Below, one piece after another: positions 42,656 through 55,790 of a stretch of DNA of 64,000 bases (positions are counted from its first letter, which is position 1; each line of letters begins with the position of its first letter). The notes below the pieces were generated by a model. It ran no database searches, had not been told where the DNA came from, and saw nothing but the letters and a program-made list of their open reading frames with translations. A program made the position numbers and the translations under genes. Origin of the DNA: Chlamydoabsidia padenii (taxonomy: Eukaryota; Mucoromycota; Mucoromycetes; Mucorales; Cunninghamellaceae); contig JAIWND010000021.1 of the NCBI GenBank assembly GCA_025330725.1, positions 186,001 to 250,000 on the forward strand, given 5' to 3'.

Positions 42656-45352
42656 TTACAATTTGGAAGATATTTTCAAGTTATCACCATGGTGGAGCAT
42701 ATCAAACAGCACAGCCTATTTGTTATTTTTTTTTTATTTAAAAAAAAAGGGTATTAGTAAAGCCACTATTATACACAACAATACAACTTACATCGATTTC
42801 CTTACGACCGGCTTCATTGTTCAAAGGATTCTTCTGGACGGCTTCCCATAGGCGTTCATAGGCACGACCATCATACGATCCAAGAGCACTGGCCAATTCG
42901 CGATCACTGAATCCAAAAGCATCAGTCAAAGGCACAGCGTTAACGGCTACATTGTCGAGGAGTTGTCGGAATTGGGCCTGAATGGCGTCTAAATCTTTGG
43001 ATTGAATGGTACCCGTAGACAGGAAGGAGGCAATAGAAGATTGGGCCACGATACTGACAGCAAACTAAGGGAGGGAAAAAAAAACATAATCGTTAATCAT
43101 CATCCTCCACAATAAGCCTTTTTTCTTCTTCAAGTAGGTTTACCAAGTTGGCCAATTGAGTCATTGTCTTTGCCAAAGAAGGTGTATTTGCAGACACAGA
43201 AGCCACACGTTCGTTGAATTGTCGGACAAGGTTATATTCAGCATGAGCAAAGCAGACATTCCAGCATTCGATATTGACATCCGACCAAGATCGACCTGAT
43301 TTCAATTGGTAACCTAGATCCGCAACCAGACGAGCCGCACGCAATCCAAACAGATTTTCTTGTACCTTAGGTTCAAGGATATCTTGATTCGCATCAATGA
43401 ATTTGTAAGGAGCATGAGGCGTATCAGTAATCAACAAGTTGAGGTAAGAGGTATTGGTGGATTCGATCTTGGTGCCCCGAGAGACGCTGTCCAGTTGTTT
43501 CAAAAGCGCACGACCCACTTGTTGACAAAGCACGTAATTATCCCCTTCATAAGTATTAGATGGCACCGCAGTAGCAAACAGTTGACCCACCCCACTAAAC
43601 ACAGAATAACCATGACCACCCATCGCCTTTCGACATTCTTCTTGACCATCCGTAGATCGCCGAGTACACCATACTTTAAGAGAGCATGTGGTAATATGCA
43701 TTTCAGGCAACATGCTGGCGTCTTGTTTCAATAATTGCTGAGTCATCTTTTGGAATTGGGCACTGACGCTTTGTCCTGCAAACAGCAACGCATAGGCCAC
43801 TGCCACCAAAGGGAAGAGACGATGTTTGACCGAGGAGTAGTTAATCACTTGTTGTTCGAGAGTGGCGTCTTTTACCGATGTGTCGTGGAATTGTCGTCGT
43901 ACCGTACCGTACCGAATGGCAATAGTTGCTGCTTTTCCGAGCTTGACCCCAGCATCTGCCACCATACCTACTCGGAGTTTAACCATACTGCCATAGGATA
44001 ACTTGTCATGTACAGGTCGAATGTATTGTCCATCCCGTGTTACTTGAGCAAATCGCATGAGCATGTTTTCCCGAGGAATGCGGACATGATCAAAGAGGGC
44101 GACTAGAAAAATAGAAAGAAAAAAAAAAAGGGGGGAAAGGGGTTAGTTATACTTCGTCTTTATTTATTGCAACACCTTTACTTACACCCATTGTCCACAT
44201 TGGCAAAACCGCCATAGGCTTTGGGTCCAATATCACCAACAGTTACACCTTTGAGTGGTTTGAGATTCACTAAAAGAAAAAGAAAAAAAAGTATACAAAT
44301 AAATGAGCATTTCGTGATAACGATCTTTTTTATTTTCTTATTACCTGGAGATCGCACGGGGACAATAAAGATATGAGGACCGAATGATTTGCCGTCAATC
44401 ATCAGTTGAGCCTAGTTCGAAAAAGTCTGTTAGTAAAGTATTCACTGCATTTAATGATTTTTCCTTTTACCTGAAGAGCACAATGACTTGATGAGATACC
44501 TAATCCACCAACCCACCATTTGGCAGCCTATATATATATATATATAAAAGAAGTAAAAATTGTTAATCATTAGGCATTGCATCAAAGACATAGCAACTTA
44601 CAGTTAGGTCTGGAGTGTGGATAATGAATTCATCAGTGTTGGTATCAAGTGTGGCAGTTGTTCGCAGACCTTGTACATTGGATCCATGACTAGGCAAAGG
44701 TTTTGTTTAATAACAGGCTGAGAGAGAGAATCTTCATATTGATAATATCTTACCCCAATTCAGTTTGAGCATAGCAGCCCATGATGGCCAATTTCTTTGC
44801 CGGTTCCACCCATTTTTCAACTTGTTCGTCCGTGCCCTGAGATTGAATGACAGGAATAAAAGCTGTATATATATATATATATAAAGAGAGTTGATTCCAG
44901 TTTCCATAAGACTAGTATTTCATTCTTTTGACTTACCAGAGTAGTGTAGACCTAGTGGAGACATTGCATCGGAAAGCAAGACAAGACCCTGGAATTCAAC
45001 TTCGGACAGACCTTCTTCTTCGACCATCTGTAACAAACGTTTGTGCACCAAAAGAGAATGATGAAGCATCTATTGTGAAAAAAAAACAAAGAAAGATATG
45101 TGTAAGTGGCCCTGTTTTTTTTTTTTTTTTTGTCTCTTTATTAAACAAACATACCTCTGCGCGACTCATGTAATCGAGTTTAGACTTGTCCAATAGGGGT
45201 TCCTTTTCCATAATGGCACGCAGTTTCGTTGCAACGCTGAGGATGAGTTCGCCACCATAGAGCACCTTGGTCAACTCCTTCACAGGAAAAGTAGCCTGTT
45301 GGCGAGCCACTTGGATATCAGTTGCCATTTGTTGTAAAGATGAATTCGTCAT
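42656..45352 (-). CDS. POX1: Peroxisomal acyl-CoA oxidase
   Basis: Catalyses the first, FAD-dependent step of peroxisomal beta-oxidation, acyl-CoA to trans-2-enoyl-CoA with H2O2 formed. Ten minus-strand exons (45352-45155, 45069-44937, 44862-44754, 44689-44602, 44527-44471, 44411-44345, 44269-44186, 44102-43144, 43064-42792, 42715-42656) give 675 aa, a normal ACOX length. Visible family features are [22 protein letters not shown] (the FAD/substrate region), [31 protein letters not shown] and TYEGDNYVL, which contains the catalytic Glu region. The last exon encodes a C-terminal SKL, a PTS1 peroxisomal signal, which confirms the otherwise short final exon. Exon 8 must splice at 43144; reading on would give a premature acidic end. 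Confidence 0.96.
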
Positions 45353-45391
45353 TGTTGAGTTGGGGAAAGAAAAGAAAAATGAAAAAGATGA

Positions 45392-45405
45392 GCGGGATTT
45401 GGTTT
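45392..45405 (+). promoter_or_regulatory. CGGGATTTGAAA-like element upstream of acyl-CoA oxidase
   Basis: GCGGGATTTGGTTT, 40 bp upstream of the acyl-CoA oxidase ATG. Confidence 0.5.
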
Positions 45406-45744
45406 TTCTGGCGTTTTTATACTTTTCCCCTTTTGAAAAGAAAAGAAGGCCGCCTGTCGGTCTTCACATGGTTGCTTTTTTTTTTGATGTTCCCCACCTT
45501 TTTTCTTTTCATCATGGTCAATGCAAGTGAATAATGGATCATGCCATTTATGAAGAATATCATGGTAGTAATACGGATGAAAGGCGAAACTTTTCTCCGG
45601 ATTAGAGTTTTTCCCTTGATGACAATGTGAGAATGATCACTTGTTTTTATGCAACATTAGAGCCTATCACTGATTGGCACATCTATCAGGGCGGTCATTC
45701 AATGTCTCTTCCCCTCAACATGCGGGTGGCCCCTCTCTAATGCA

Positions 45745-45759
45745 CGTTCAAACCCCGCG
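45745..45759 (-). promoter_or_regulatory. CGGGATTTGAAA-like element upstream of DIM1
   Basis: Plus strand CGTTCAAACCCCGCG, 82-96 bp before the DIM1 ATG. It matches the tRNA B-box consensus as well as the window-wide element. Confidence 0.5.
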
Positions 45760-45840
45760 TGGCTTTTTCGGGTTGTCTGAATTTTTTTTTTTTTTTCGTT
45801 CCCTCCCTCTCTTTTTTCTTTTTGAATCCAACTATACACC

Positions 45841-47169
<1,329 letters not shown>

Positions 47170-47385
47170 GTTCCCCGCCCATCTCTCCCTCATCCTACTT
47201 CATTCTTCTCTAGTTATATATTATTCATATCATTCATCCACTTTACACTTTAGATTGTTAGTTTTACTAATTACTAGTTATCATTCTATCACATTACAAT
47301 AAAACCTAGTCGAATCATGATTTGGAATTGAATCACTCTTACACAAAGATCGATAAACTGATCTTTTACGTTTTGTGCATGAATC

Positions 47386-47399
47386 GCGGGATTTGAAAT
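47386..47399 (+). promoter_or_regulatory. CGGGATTTGAAA element, distal to CCT3
   Basis: GCGGGATTTGAAAT, an exact core match, 370 bp before the CCT3 ATG and 217 bp after the DIM1 stop. Confidence 0.55.
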
Positions 47400-47593
47400 A
47401 AATAAAATAAGGATGGTGTGCTGTGCCTGTGTTGACAGGATCCAACTACTACAAATCATTTTTCATAAAGCATTAGTGCTTTATTTGGTTGTAAATGTTG
47501 AATCAAAAACCTATTAAGGAAGAATAAATGTACATACAACTCAATTCCTGTCCTTTTAACTAATCAAGGTGAGGAAGATGAAAGTGCCGGTGT

Positions 47594-47604
47594 CGGGGTT
47601 TAAC
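47594..47604 (+). promoter_or_regulatory. CGGGATTTGAAA-like element upstream of CCT3
   Basis: CGGGGTTTAAC, 162 bp before the CCT3 ATG; the same orientation as the upstream copy at 47386. Confidence 0.5.
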
Positions 47605-47755
47605 TTTACCGTGCCTGCTTTTTCTAAAATTTGGCTGTCGGCGTACGCGAGAGAGAACGGACTTTTGATATTTTTTATTTAACTTTTTTTTTTTTTCCCT
47701 TCTCTTCTTCCTTCTTCTTTTACCACTTTTTTTTTATCAATCACATACTTACAAG

Positions 47756-50067
47756 ATGCAATCACCAGTTGTTGTTATGAGTAAGTAAAAAGAAAAAAGA
47801 GAAAAGAAATACGACATGTCCTCCTCCTCCTCCTTGTTAGGCGATCAAGTCAACGATGATTCCACCCTGATTTGCCTCCTGTCAACTCATCTATACGTCA
47901 TATTAACAATATACTTGTCTTTACTTCAATGTAGATACCAATATGGAGCGGGAATCCGGTCGTAAGGCTCAAGTCTCCAATATCACTGCTGCAAAGGTAA
48001 TCTATGAAAACATTCGAACCATCTGACGTTGTTACTGCTTTGTCAAATTATACTGATTATTTATTTTTTTTTCAATTCGTCTCCTTATTAGACTGTCGCT
48101 GATGTCATCCGTACTTGCTTGGGTCCTCGATCCATGTTGAAGATGTTATTGGATCCTATGGGAGGTATCTTGTTGACCAATGATGGTAATGCGATCCTGC
48201 GTGAAATCGAAGTGGACCATCCTGCCGCCAAAAGCATGATTGAACTCTCAAGAACACAAGATGAAGAAGTAGGTGACGGTACCACTAGTGTCATTATCCT
48301 AGGTAAACAATGCTGACTATTTCTCTTTGTATTTTGCTATGAACTTGACAATTCTTTTTATCTTTTAGCTGGTGAAGTCCTTGCGCGTGCCCTTCCTCAC
48401 ATCGAAAACAACATCCACCCTATTGTCATCATCAGTGCATTTAAAAAAGCTCTGGAAGATGCTTTACAGATTGTGGAAGATATCTCAACACCGGTGGACG
48501 TGAACAGCGACGAAGAAATGCTCAAATTGATCAAGTCTTCCATTGGCACCAAATTTGTCAGCACCTGGAGCGACCTCATGTGTAAACTTGCTTTGGATGC
48601 CGTCCGAACAGTGGCTAAAGATGAAGAACGAACTGGTAAAAAAGAAGTAGATCTTAAGCGATATGCTCGTGTGGAAAAGGTAACTATAAAAAAAAAAAGA
48701 GAAAGGTGGTGATACTGTGATTCATAACTTAACCCTTGTTGATAGATCCCTGGTGGTGAAATTGAAGAATCTCAAGTATTGGATGGTGTTATTCTGGCCA
48801 AGGATGTGACCCACCCCAAGATGCGTCGTCGTATTGAAAACCCTCGTATCATCTTACTGGACTGTCCTCTTGAATACAAGAAGGGTGAATCTCAAACCAA
48901 CATTGAAATCACAAAAGAAGCCGATTGGAACCGTATTTTGGAAATCGAAGAAGAACAAATCAAGGCCATGTGCGACAAGATCATTGAATTGAAACCTGAT
49001 TTGGTCTTTACTGAAAAGGGTGTCTCTGGTAAGTATGGCTTATTGAATGGTTTGAATTAAACATTTATTCTTTTACTCAATCTCTCTCTCTCTCTCTCTT
49101 TTGTATGTCATTAGATCTCGCTCAACATTACTTTGTCAAGGCCAACATCACTGCTATTCGTCGTGTGCGCAAGACTGACAACAACCGTATTGCTCGTGCT
49201 GTGGGTGCCACCATTGTTAACCGTGTGGATGATCTTCGTGAAACTGATGTCGGTACTGGATGTGGTCTCTTCAACATTGATAAGATTGGTGACGAGTAAG
49301 TTGATGGAAAAGAAGAGGGAAGGGAACAGAGTATACTTAATTATTCTCTTCTTTTGTAGATACTTTACCTTTTTGACTAAATGTGATAATCCCAAGGCTT
49401 GTTCTATCATCTTGCGTGGTCCCAGTAAAGACATTATTGCCGAAATCGAACGAAACTTGCAAGACGCGATGTGTGTTGCTCGTAATGTCTTTTACAATGC
49501 CAAGCTTGCTCCTGGAGGTGGTGCCACTGAAATGGCGGTGTCTGTCAAATTAGAAGAACGTGCTAAACTGATCGAAGGTGTCGAACAATGGCCTTATCGC
49601 TCGGTGGCCGAAGCCATGGAAGTGATCCCTCGTACTTTGGTCCAAAACTGTGGTGGTAATTCTATCAAGATCTTGACTCAATTAAGAGCTAAACACTCCA
49701 ATGGTGAACATTCGTTTGGTATTGATGGTGAATCTGGCAAGGTGGTAGATATGAAGGATTATGGTGTATGGGAACCCAGTGCTGTCAAAGTACAAACTAT
49801 CAAAACGGCTATTGAAGTAAGTACAGGGCTATAGCTTGGTTAGGAAATGAGTGGGCATGTCTAACTCTCTCTCTCTCTTTCTCTCTCTCTTGTAGTCTGC
49901 TTGCTTACTGTTACGTGTGGATGATATTGTATCTGGTATTTCCAAGAACAAGAGTCAGGCTCAAGGAGGTGGTCAACCCAGTCCGGAGGTAAATTAAAAT
50001 ACTTTGTTACTCATGACTTTGATACTCACACTTTATGTTGTAGGAAATGATGGAACAACAACAATAA
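47756..50067 (+). CDS. CCT3: T-complex chaperonin subunit gamma (CCT3)
   Basis: One of eight subunits of the cytosolic TRiC/CCT ring that folds actin, tubulin and WD-repeat proteins. Nine exons (47756-47780, 47935-47996, 48092-48302, 48369-48679, 48746-49028, 49115-49295, 49360-49816, 49896-49988, 50044-50067) give 548 aa. Group II chaperonin motifs are clear: LGPRSMLKMLLDPMGGILLTNDGNAIL, E-V-G-D-G-T-T-S-V-I-I-L-A-G-E, and C-terminal KLAPGGGATEMAVS. The gamma-specific apical segment includes ITAIRRVRKTDNNRIARA. The end is Gln-rich (GGGQPSPEEMMEQQQ). First exons are tiny (8 and 21 codons) but in phase. Confidence 0.97.
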
Positions 50068-50393
50068 AACATTCGATGGTAGTTTAGTTTAATGATAGCT
50101 TTGTCACTTTTTTTTTTTATTTAACTTTACTTTATCTTATTACATATCTTTTATAATAAAGAACAGCATGATCAGATGAGGAATATGCACCTCTCCAGTT
50201 TATATCATCCACTTACTGTTTGTCTTTTTGTTGCACAAAAGACTCGTTCCCGTCTATTTAACCCCCGACTATTTTTGATTTTATTCTTCAAGCAAAAATC
50301 CTCCCGTTTTCCCTTCTTTCTTCCACTTTCTTCCACCTCCATCCACTCCCACCTTTTATATATACCACCGACATTCACTTTAAACCTTTATTT
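50068..50393. other. CCT3 3' region and promoter of the reductase gene
   Basis: 326 bp; TAATAAAG at 50155 is a likely polyadenylation signal. A C/T-rich leader and TATATATA at about 50357 precede the next ATG. No copy of the window-wide element was found here. Confidence 0.55.
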
Positions 50394-51849
50394 ATGACCA
50401 AACAACACAGTCTAACAGTCTTTGGTGCTACTGGATTAACGGGCAAATACATTGTGGAGCACATTTACGAACTAGCGACCTCACAACCCGATAACTTCCC
50501 TTCCGACTTTACATGGGCTATTGCAGGACGAGCACAAGGTAAACTCGAGGAAATACGACAAGAATGCAACACCAAGTACCCACAGGCAACTATTCCACCA
50601 CCTGCGATTGTCGTGGCCAATATTGTACGAAAAGAACAACTGGATATCATGACCGCTCAATCAACAGTACTCATTAATGCCGTGGGACCTTTCCGGTTTA
50701 TGGGCGATTATGTCGTGCGGTCTTGTGTAGAACAACGGTGCCATTATGTCGATGTTACTGGTAAGTGAAGGTATTCGTGTGGGATTAGTCTCACCTTTTT
50801 TTTTTTTTTTTTTAGGGGAACCTGAATTCGTTGAACGTATGCAACGTACATATCATAAACAGGCGGTGGATAAAAAGATGACCATTGTTCATTCTTGTGG
50901 ATTTGATAGTGTAAGTGGTATATGGAAAAAGGAATAAATCATACTAACACTCTTAACTGTTTTGCAAATAGGTACCGACTGATATGGGCGTGTTATGGAT
51001 CAAACAATTATATGCATCCAAAGGCTGGACACCTACACAAATCGAAATGTTTTTTAAACTACATACTGGTCCATCTGGTGTACGTGCTGGTTATGCTACC
51101 TATGAATCTGCAGGTAAGAGAGAGAAGGGTATCTCTCTTTTTTTTTTTTTTGTACTAACAATGTCATTAATCCTCTAGTCCATGGCTTTGGCTCGGTGGA
51201 ACTACTCAAAGAAATCAGAAAAGCATCCGATCTGGCCACTTTACCTCGTCCCCAAGGCCCCAAACTGACCTTCCATAAACGACTCACATACGATAAACAA
51301 CTCGGGTATCATGTTCCCTTTGTCTTTGCCGACCCATCCATTGTCCGACTCTCACAACAACTCTTCTTGTCTGGTTACGCTCAAGAAAACAACAACATAC
51401 CCCCAACAGTCCAATTTGCTGCTTACTGTTTATTGCCCTCATTGTGGATTTGTGTTTTATACTACTTGTATGGCTTTGTCTTTGGTTTTTTGGCCTCATC
51501 ACCTTGGGGTCGTCAACTTTTACTGCGTTATCCCGAACAATTTTCAGCCGGTGTCTTTTCCAAGGATCATCTGACTTTGGAACAATTACAACAAACCAGT
51601 TTTGAAATCATCCTCCGTAGTAAAGGGTATCAAACAAACAGTCTGGATGCGGAAATGACGGTGGCGGTGCGTGGGCCTGAACCTGGGTATGTGGCAACCC
51701 CGCGTATTGTCGTCCAATGTGCTTTGACTTTATTGAAACACACCGATGCTATTCCCCATGGTGTGCTGACCCCTAGTGTTGCTTTTTGGAAGACGGATTT
51801 GATCGATCGCTTGGTCAAGGTGGATATTACATTTAATCAAGTAGGATAG
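50394..51849 (+). CDS. Saccharopine dehydrogenase-like oxidoreductase (SCCPDH family)
   Basis: Exons 50394-50760, 50816-50910, 50972-51113 and 51179-51849 give 424 aa. The N-terminus has a Rossmann dinucleotide-binding motif, LTVFGATGLTGKYIVEHI, followed by WAIAGRAQGKLEEI, LINAVGPFRFMGDYVVRSC and HYVDVTGEPEFVERM, the standard order in SCCPDH/trans-acting enoyl reductase-like proteins. A hydrophobic stretch (YCLLPSLWICVLYYLYGFVFGFLAS) near residues 285-310 suggests membrane or lipid-droplet attachment, as known for the human protein. True saccharopine dehydrogenase activity is unlikely because the family lacks the catalytic domain arrangement. Substrate unknown. Confidence 0.93.
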
Positions 51850-52059
51850 CCTTTTATTTAGTTGATAATTATAATAATAAAAAACCCCATTTATATATAT
51901 ATATATATATATTATAATCATTTTATTGTAATAATGTCTTTATTGAAAAAAAAAAGAAGTATTGGTATGTACATAACTTTGTGCGTGTGTGGAAGAAGAT
52001 AAATAAGATGACTAGATGGAGTGGGAAGGAGGAGGAGGGGGGTAACTAAAGATTCTATT

Positions 52060-52660
52060 CTAAAAGTCTACGTCCATGGGAGCTCTGTGTTGATCCATAG
52101 ACATGGGATCGTCATAAATACCAGCCCCACCACCCATACCGCCTTGTGTCGCTTTAGCATCTTCAAAAGTTCGGTGACGAAGGACATCCATATCGAATTT
52201 GTTCTTGAGCGCATTGATTTCCCCAATCAGTTCTGACGTGGCATCGTTCAAGGCTTTACCGGGTGAAGTTCCAGGTACGGTTTGAATCTTGATCAAAAAG
52301 TTGTGTTCCAAAGGATGAGGTACTTTATAACCTGCAAATAATACTCTTGGATCCTTCAAAAGTTGTCTAGATAAAATATATATATAAATATAAATATAAA
52401 ATGGTTAATGACATCTTTGTTATTGTTGTTGATGATGTTGTTTTATCATTTGACCACCTACGCTCTTAACATGTTGGCTAACGTATGATCTTCTCGTTCG
52501 ATTTTAAAAGTGGCAGCATTAGGAATACGGGTATCTATTTCCATTTCCACTCTTCAATATATTCGTCAGTTAATGTTTTACTCTACTTGTTCTTTTTCAT
52601 CACTTACTTTTTGTGTCCTTCAGGAATCACAAACAGTTCAAACCGATCAGGAGCATTCAT
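52060..52660 (-). CDS. RPB11: RNA polymerase II subunit RPB11 with C-terminal extension
   Basis: RPB11 pairs with RPB3 to nucleate Pol II assembly (alpha-like heterodimer). Minus-strand exons 52660-52608, 52551-52462 and 52366-52060 give 149 aa. Core motifs match strongly: MNAPDRFELFVIPEGHKKV, PNAATFKIEREDHTLANMLRAQLL, and DPRVLFAGYKVPHPLEHNFLIKIQT. The usual length is about 115-120 aa; here about 30 extra residues follow the last helix, containing GGMGGGAGIYDDPM and ending APMDVDF. The extension lies in the same exon as the core without a splice that would remove it. Its function is unknown. Confidence 0.95.
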
Positions 52661-52747
52661 TGTTGTTTGGTTATAATTAGTGGAAAGAAGAGGGGGAAGA
52701 AAAAAAAAAAAAAAAAAAGTTCTTGTATACTTTGCCGCCTATAAAGT

Positions 52748-52759
52748 CGGGATTTGAAG
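52748..52759 (+). promoter_or_regulatory. CGGGATTTGAAA element upstream of RPB11
   Basis: CGGGATTTGAAG, 88 bp upstream of the RPB11 ATG; an exact core match. Confidence 0.6.
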
Positions 52760-53115
52760 TTATACCTGTGACTTGGGCGGTGGGCTATTGACAGTATACG
52801 GCGATCCGCATGAATTTTATTGGGCCCCCTTCAACTACAGAGTATCTTGGTAATCCCCTTTTTTCAGTATCTACTTTAATGTTTATGATATCTAGTTACT
52901 AATTGTTTCATTTCAAGGTTGACCCATCCAGGGAGAAGAAGAAGAAAAAAAAAAAAAGAGAGAGAGATCGGAAGGTCTCCTATACATTGGGATGCATATT
53001 TCTTCTGTGTCAACAATAGTTAGAGTTGTAAAATATATATGCAACAACGACTGAAAAAAAAAAGAAGATCAACTTGTCAGTAATGGGCGAGGCACGGTCT
53101 GAGAGCAGCCTAAGA

Positions 53116-53159
53116 GCGGGATCTCAAAAAGCTGATTAATGCAACTTTTCAAATCCCGC
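53116..53159. promoter_or_regulatory. Inverted pair of CGGGATTTGAAA elements
   Basis: GCGGGATCTCAAAA at 53116 and, 17 bases on, TTTCAAATCCCGC at 53147 in the opposite orientation (exact core). The pair could fold into a hairpin. It lies 157 bp beyond the OPT stop codon and 456 bp upstream of RPB11. Confidence 0.5.
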
Positions 53160-53315
53160 TTTCCCGCCTACTGTAAATCCTTTCAAGACATGACATTAAA
53201 ACCGAATGATAGGATAAAAGTGATGGAATACATTTTATTAATTAAGATTACATAATATACATTTTTTTAAAAAAAGCAGAGGGGAGATAGTATGTGATAG
53301 GGAGAAAGATGAGAA

Positions 53316-55674
53316 TTAAGGGCAGTTTTCATACAGACCATCGATACAAGAGCCAGTGTATACGTATTTTTCGACATTGGAGATAGTAAAGACAGCTTGC
53401 AAAATAGCAGCAATACCCATACCAGCAATTTGACCACCTGCCGTACTATACATGTAGTTTTCATAAGCTGTAGGGTTCACGCGTTTCCAGATCTTGCCAC
53501 TGACCCAACCAATAAACATCGCCAAAGGCACTTCAGGGCTAGAGTTAATCATCGAGATACCCACGGCGCTAAAGGAAGGACAATAGCGGTGATACTTTTG
53601 AGGGATAAAGAAAGTACGGAAGAAAGGCCAGATCACACCGAGAACAGCACAGACGATGGTAACAATGATAGAACCCCGAGTCAAAGGTTGAGAATCACCG
53701 GTCAAGATCTTGGTCACGTTCGTCCAGGTCAAGACTGCCACCAATTGGAATTCACACTTTGCATCAAGATTAGGATCGACAATACAGGGGTAAGCATCAG
53801 CAAACAAGATGAAGAGACCGACAGAAATACCAATGGCAAAGAAGGAAGCGACGAATTGAGCCCAGAATTGAGAGCGGGGAGATGCTCCGACGAGTTGACC
53901 AGTCTTTAAATCGCCGACCATATCCACTGCTTGACTTGCTGCTGAAGACGAGATGTTACCGGCCATCAAATTGTTCTTTTGGACATCTTGGAGTGAATCC
54001 GCGGGCATACGAGCAAACACCAATTGAGACATTTTACCCACTGCACCAGTGGGATTGATATCGGTTTCACCAGATGCTTGGACACCCACAAAGGAGAAGA
54101 TAAAGGCAAGAATGATGGAGATGATGGATTGGTACACAGGCATGCCAAAGTATTCACCCATGATAGCACAAGTAAACACAATCGAGATCAAGGTGCCAGA
54201 GAGCCACCACCAGGTAGGTACCAATTCGTGATCAGCAAAGATTTCATCAGGATCGCGTTCGAGAGTGAGATGTTTCTTTTCATCTTCGGATAATTCTTGA
54301 CGGAAGACGACCATTTTGACCTTGTAGAAACCTTGTCGACAGGATTCGTACAGACCCACCATACCACCCTTGATACCACGCCATAAAGTATCATATCGGC
54401 ACAATAGTTCGGCAAATGTCGAGAGCACCATCAGAGCAATACCGGGCCATAAGAAGAAGGATTGTGTGGTTTCGCCGAGATCGGTGAAGCCGTACGCCTT
54501 GACAAAGTTACCGTTGATGACACTGACTGGACCGATGATACCATAGATGATGAGAGAAGAGAGGAAGAAGGACAGGACGGTTGAGCCAGGCGTCATGAGA
54601 CCAGCACCGAAGAAGGGGAAATCCCAACGGAAAGACCAGCGCCATTGTTCATCAGCGCTCATGAGTGGGACATATCCAGCATCATGACCGATCCACCATA
54701 AGATATGAACTATGCACACACAAAAAGAAAAAAAGAAAAAAAAAAGAGTTGGTCAATGATTGTTCTATTTATCCCCCCTTTCCTTTTTTTTTTTTTTTTT
54801 TTTTTTTTCTTTTCTTTCCTACTTACTGGTATCAAAGAAGGGAACCCAATAAGAGATTAATGACCAGAGGAAAGAGATAGCAAACCAGATAGCCATCCAT
54901 TTGGCCTTTTTCATCGCTTCTTTTTCACCTTCCAGAGAGCTATGCAAAGAGATGATGGTAGTGGCAGCAGCACGAGGAGTAGGGAATGTTAAATCTTGTT
55001 TCACTACAAAGTGTTGACGTAAAGGCACAGCAAAGAAGAGACCATAAAACGCACAAGAGATAGTGAAGAGAATAAGAGCAGGAGCATCTTGACGAGGTGT
55101 AGTCATCAAACCCAATTTATACATTGCTACAAAAGAGAAATAAAGGTGAGATCTTTTTTTTTTTTTTCATCTTGTTATTTGTGTTGAACTTACCAGGAAT
55201 ACCAGCAACAAAACCAGCAGAGAGACCGCCCGCGGTAGTAGCAGCTGATTGAGCAGTACAGTTTTCCTTGGCACCAAAATAACCACCACCCCATTTTTCA
55301 GGAATGACCCGGGATAAAGGTTTGATGATGGCAAATGAGAAGATGGCACCGAATAATGAGGCACCAAAAGTCCAACCAATCTTGAGACCAAGGTAAGTAT
55401 TAGAAGCAGCTATATAATAATAAAAAGAGAGAGAGAGAGAGATGAGTCAAACCATTCTACTTTTTGTTTTTGTTTTTTTCAACTTACCAACCAAACATCC
55501 AAGTAAAGAGCCTATAATAGCAGCTCTCCAAGTGAATTGATGTTCTTCAATGAATTCTTCGGCCAATGATCGATCTTCATCAAAATGGGGGACTTGAACT
55601 TGTTCATCAAAAGTAGTTTCGAGCTTGGTATCATAGTATTCAATCTTTTCTTCATGTTTCTCCGTCGTAGACAT
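53316..55674 (-). CDS. Oligopeptide transporter (OPT family)
   Basis: Proton-coupled OPT carriers move small peptides, glutathione or metal-chelator complexes across the plasma or vacuolar membrane. Minus-strand exons 55674-55488, 55409-55194, 55126-54827 and 54709-53316 give 698 aa with many hydrophobic spans. Features: N-terminal acidic leader, FTWRAAIIGSLLGCLV, SNTYLGLKIGWTFGASLFGAI, G-G-Y-F-G-A-K-E-N-C-T-A-Q-S-A, FPTPRAAATTI, a cytosolic loop with ERDPDEIFADHELVPTWWW, and TDINPTGAVGKMSQLVFA. These fit the YSL-like/fungal OPT branch rather than the PTR2 family. Substrate not deducible. PMA1 elsewhere in the window would supply the proton gradient. Confidence 0.93.
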
Positions 55675-55776
55675 GATGAAAGATATATACAATTGAGAGA
55701 GAATAAAGAGAAAGAAAAGGAAAAAATAAAAAAAGACCAACCCTAATTTTTCTGCCAACCTTATAAAAAGTATAAT

Positions 55777-55790
55777 TTTCAAATCCCGAC
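55777..55790 (-). promoter_or_regulatory. CGGGATTTGAAA element upstream of the OPT gene
   Basis: Plus strand TTTCAAATCCCGAC, 103 bp upstream of the OPT ATG on the minus strand; an exact core match. Confidence 0.6.

Larger units (their letters stand above)
45353..45840. promoter_or_regulatory. Divergent promoter between acyl-CoA oxidase and DIM1
   Basis: 488 bp head-to-head region with one element copy near each gene, in opposite orientations (45392 and 45745), and pyrimidine-rich leaders on both sides. Confidence 0.6.
47170..47755. promoter_or_regulatory. DIM1 3' region and CCT3 promoter
   Basis: 586 bp with CAATAAAAC near 47297 for DIM1, two element copies (47386, 47594) and a T/C-rich leader before the CCT3 ATG. 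Confidence 0.6.
52661..53315. other. Region between RPB11 and the OPT transporter
   Basis: 655 bp with RPB11 promoter sequence (element at 52748) and the 3' end of the OPT gene. An inverted pair of elements at 53116-53159 sits in the middle. No coding exon supported. Confidence 0.6.

Noticed and set aside
43088..43143. Acyl-CoA oxidase ending in the acidic [12 protein letters not shown]
   Set aside because: This is intron read-through. Splicing at 43144 to 43064 continues the oxidase fold and leads to a C-terminal SKL.
48088..48294. Antisense ORF within CCT3
   Set aside because: Shadow of a strongly conserved chaperonin exon on the other strand.
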